A DNA stretch of 64,000 bases from assembly GCF_014356525.2 (NCBI RefSeq), contig NC_052506.1, forward strand, positions 12,584,783 to 12,648,782. Direction: 5' to 3'. Position numbers and translations under genes: made by a program. The notes under the pieces are model-generated. The model did not search any database, was not told the origin of the DNA, and was given only the letters and a program-made list of their open reading frames with translations. Positions 32,561 to 64,000 of this stretch are shown in pieces. Source of the stretch: Nilaparvata lugens. Lineage: Eukaryota > Arthropoda > Insecta > Hemiptera > Delphacidae. Position 1 is the stretch's first letter; every line of letters begins with the position of its first letter.

Positions 32561-32849
32561 ATGAATGAAAAAGACTTAGAAATTGTCAAAAATCACAGAT
32601 TTATTGATACTTTACTTAGAAAGACCGGTTTCGGTTATTACACCATTGTCAATCTCTGATAAACGATTGCCTCTGACTTTTGAGTTCTCTGATTGTCAAT
32701 CTCTGAGTTTATCAGAGATTGACAATGGTGTAATAACCGAAACCGGTCTTTCTAAGTATCAATAAATCTGTGGTTTTTGACAATTTCTTAGTCTTTTTCA
32801 TTCAATATGAATAATTACCACGATATCAACTTCTCAACTACACAAAAAA
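32561..32849. mobile_element. Palindromic hammerhead-like element, copy C, with 12-bp target duplication
   Basis: Flanked by GATACATTCATA at 32,549-32,560 and 32,850-32,861. The two arms are inverted around a centre near 32,670-32,700. It retains the right tail (CAACTTCTCAACTACACAAAA) found inverted at the left of copies A and B. A long direct duplication fits target-primed reverse transcription better than a cut-and-paste transposon. Confidence 0.8.
32714..32753 (+). ncRNA. Hammerhead-like fold with U3-A8 core
   Basis: Seen in order: AGAGA (32,714-32,718), UUGACAA (32,719-32,725), U, GGU-GUAAUA-ACC hairpin, GAAAC (32,739-32,743), CG, GUC (32,746-32,748), UUUCU (32,749-32,753). AGAGA pairs with UUUCU as stem I, and a further UUUAU/AUAAA pairing extends it. 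This is type-I hammerhead order with the canonical C3 and G8 replaced by U and A. Cleavage activity is unproven. The extra U before stem II is not canonical. Confidence 0.4.
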
Positions 32850-32873
32850 GATACATTCATAACTTTCAGTAAG

Positions 32874-33030
32874 GGTCTCTTCACACTACGCTATATGCTA
32901 CGCTGAAGTACGTTCAGGAACAGGAAGCCATCCTATCTCCCAAAATTGAGAGCTACCGCTACGCTGGTGGATTCAACATTGAGGGATAGGGAGTATTTCA
33001 GAGTAGCTTAGCGTAATGTGAAGGGAAATC
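32874..33030. mobile_element. Small foldback MITE, TIR CTTCACACTACGCTA
   Basis: CTTCACACTACGCTA at the left is matched inverted by TAGCGTAATGTGAAG at the right. Non-coding. Confidence 0.55.
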
Positions 33031-33069
33031 AAGTGCTAGTTATACTTTTTTAAAATAACGTACCTTTTT

Positions 33070-33290
33070 AGAGAACCCGAGTTCGAATCTCGACCGGGGC
33101 AAAAGTTTTTGACAATAGCACAATCACATAGATACGGCCACCCCGTCTTTCAGAGGAGACGATAAGCCGTCGGTCCCGACTACCTAAAAAGTAGTCGTCA
33201 TCTCTCATCATCATCCCTCTTATTCATTACCCACGCACATGCCCAAGAGCTTATGTGGGCTTCACCCTCAGTATTATTATTAATTACTAT
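33070..33290 (+). mobile_element. SINE-2 related copy, 5'-truncated
   Basis: Begins near the B box GAGTTCGAATCTCG (33,080-33,093) without a clear A box. Body CGATAAGCCGTCGGTCCC and tail ATTACCCACGCACATGCCCA follow. Confidence 0.55.
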
Positions 33291-33972
33291 CTAGCTAAAG
33301 TGTGAGATAAATTACTTTTAACACGGCTCTTTCTCGAAGACGGAGAGGTCCGATGCTCTATCCTCCACTAATCACTCCCACTACCTAGCAGCATTCTCCT
33401 TCTTTTGTGACTGTGTGAGAGAGAGCTTTGCAACGCGTCGCGTCGCACCAACACTCCCCTCCATCTATTGCTGGCAATGATCCAAGTAGTGTACTGGTCA
33501 GCAGGTATATTGGTTTGTGTATGTTACCGAGATGTTTTCATCACAAGAACATGAAGCAAAATTACAAGGCGCATCCAATTGTGCGCAGGATGTCCGTCTG
33601 TGACTATGCTACAAAATGTGGAGGGAGAAATGGGTTTCTCCTCTTCATGTTAAAAGTAATTTATCTCGCACTTTAGGTTTTCGTTCAAATAATCCGCTGT
33701 TATGACTCAAGTGATGGAATCTGTCTGGTTCTGTGTGTAATAATAGAAAATATTATGAACATCTACATTAACATTTTATGTACCGGTAACATTTTGAGTT
33801 ACCGGTATATCAACCTTTCTTGCTGACAAAAAATGGCATTTATTTGTGTCATTTTTGGCTCATGGCTTAACTCTGTTGCATTTGTGAGTCGTGTGGCTTA
33901 ACTTCGTCGCATTTGTGTCTCGTGTGGCTTAACTTTGTTGCATTTGTGGCTGATGGCTTTGATTTGTTGCAG

Positions 33973-62542
<28,570 letters not shown>

Positions 62543-62807
62543 GTGAGTCACTTGAAAAGCGCTTCTTATTAAAATTCTTACAAAAAGCATACTCGCTGTC
62601 CTCTGTCGTTGTCTAATGTGCTCTGCTCTTTGTTGGTTAATAATCTAATCTTATATAATCTCTGCTCTTTGTTGGTTAATCATTTACATTTTTCAATCAA
62701 ATTGTGACAAAATGTACCGAACATATAAACCCTTTGAAATAATATTAGAGGTTGATTGAGTGCTTTATTTATGCCGATTACAATATATACTGGCTTATGC
62801 ACTTATA

Positions 62808-64000
62808 CAGGGTGATTCATAATTATGGTAAAATATTTTAATACGTGATAGTAGAGGTGAAAATAAGAAAAAAAGTTCATATAAACATATATCCATAAAC
62901 GCTTCATTAGCGAGCTATACAGGGTGAAAGATTTCGCCCGGAATTCAGTTCCTCTGGTGAAATACACCGATGCTGAATTGTTTGGGGACTAGTTTTTTAA
63001 AAACTTATGCTGGATTCATATGGAAAAATATCTGAAAAATTGAATAAAACTAGTCTGGAAGCTGTAGTGTGAGTAGTTTTTGAGAAAAAAGTTGAAATAT
63101 GCAAAAAATCCAAGTAGAAAAACACAGACTTCTACGTTTGATGCCCAATAACTTTCTTTAATGACCAGTAAACAAAATAATTTTTCGCAATAAAAATTGT
63201 AGAGAATTTAATTCTGAAAAGAATTATGTAAGCTGTGTAAACTAAATTCAAATAAAAGTTGAATAAAATGTATTCTTATGTAGTACATTACACCACAAAA
63301 ATTTGCTGTTTTATGAGGAGAGAACTAATAACTCATAAGTTGTAGCTGATTGCAAATAGAATATTCGGTTTTTTATGAAAAGTTTTTTTTTATATGAAAG
63401 TAGCATATCTAAATGACATTGAACTTATACCAAAAGACTAGTAGATTATGCCATTAAGCCTGGGAGGAAGCTCGAACAGAAGTAGATGATCTCCTATGAT
63501 TCCTGCCCAAATGTTTACTGAAAACTGATGTTGTGGAAGATTAGGATTGATGGAATGAGGATTCTCAGCTGCCCAAATATGTTGGTTGTTGACGTTAACG
63601 ATAGCTGTTCTTGGAGAGTGTGCCTCGTCGGTAAATAAAACGGTTGTTAAAAAGTTTGGTAAACAAGTTTTACTAAAAACCATCGGCAAATACCAGCACA
63701 GGGAATACAGTCTCGTGGCAATAGAGTATGAACTTTCTGGAGGTGGTATGGATGTAATTGTTGCTATTTTAGTTTCCTCCAAATAATAGATTGATGGACA
63801 TTAAACTGCACTGACAATTCTCTTGTGCTCTTCTCTGGATGTTCATAAATTTCATTAAGAAATTGTTATTCTAACTCAACAGTCATAGTAGATCGGGGTC
63901 TGCCTGCATAAATGTGCTCTTTGGATATCAAAGAATCTGTTTCAAACAGACGTTGGTGAATAGTGGCAAAAAACCTTGAACTTGGACATACTCGGTTGGG
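62808..64000 (-). mobile_element. Tc1/mariner-type transposon, partial, with broken transposase
   Basis: The left end TACAGGGTGATTCATAATTA resembles Tc1/mariner-type termini, with a TA before CAGGGTG. The transposase pseudogene is on the minus strand in 63,438-64,000. The right end is outside the window. Confidence 0.65.
63438..64000 (-). pseudogene. Tc1/mariner-type (DDE) transposase, broken
   Basis: Upstream part reads AGRPRSTMTVELE-stop, then EHPEKSTRELSVQFNVHQSI and IWRKLK-stop-QQLHPYHLQ, an HTH region with two in-frame stops. After a frameshift the 63,782-63,438 frame gives TVLFTDEAHSPR, NQHIWAAENPH, VNIWAGIIGDH and ELPPRLNGIIY, the catalytic-domain motif string of DDE_3-type mariner-like transposases. 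The frame then ends before the expected DGAPAH region. Dead copy. Confidence 0.75.

Noticed and set aside
63586..63786. Plus-strand ORF of 66 codons
   Set aside because: It is the complement of the transposase pseudogene and has no support of its own.

Overview
This is about 64 kb of AT-rich, intron-rich animal DNA, almost certainly insect. Two first exons of cuticular-protein type and one complete proline-rich cuticular protein with an R&R chitin-binding region are present. The rest is a long, many-exon gene choked with small transposable elements. The repeat repertoire (Harbinger-like TTA/TAA MITEs, hAT-like MITEs, Helitron-like elements, tRNA-derived SINEs and the ACTTTCCTTGCC element) fits a hemipteran, perhaps a planthopper. 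That last step is an inference from remembered repeat sequences, not proof.

Left part (1-11.1 kb, minus strand): exon 1 of one cuticular-type gene lies at 574-585, and the rest of that gene runs off the left edge. A complete second gene is read from 10,988 down to 4,452. It has three coding exons, with a 4.7-kb first intron packed with repeats, a 463-bp second intron, and an R&R domain split by the second intron. Both genes share the same layout: a TATA box, then an exon encoding only Met-Lys-Val-Leu, then a GTGAGT donor.

Middle (11.1-33.97 kb): I recognise no host gene here. The tract holds a four-copy 87-bp tandem array just upstream of the cuticular promoter, a Foldback-like element made of one short motif, LINE reverse-transcriptase remains, SINEs, a Helitron and palindromic elements.

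Right part (33.97-62.54 kb, plus strand): eleven exons with matching phases encode 623 codons of the C-terminal half of WDR7 / Rabconnectin-3 beta (Drosophila Rbcn-3B), a V-ATPase regulator. The last exon(s) lie beyond the window. The N-terminal WD40 half is not in the window, so the cuticular genes may sit inside a huge Rbcn-3B intron. The right edge (62.8-64 kb) carries a broken Tc1/mariner-type transposase on the minus strand.

The most interesting signal is a set of short palindromic or fold-back elements from at least five sequence families. They share one cassette: YUGANRA, then U, then a stem II hairpin, then GAAAC, then 2-4 nt, then GUC or GUU. This is the layout of a type-I hammerhead ribozyme with a minimal stem III. 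One family has the canonical CUGAUGA core. Three have UUGANAA, that is C3 to U together with G8 to A, which would keep the 3-8 base pair. Some insertions are flanked by 12-16 bp target duplications, which suggests retrotransposed, retrozyme- or Penelope-like elements. All of this was read by eye; no search or folding program was run.
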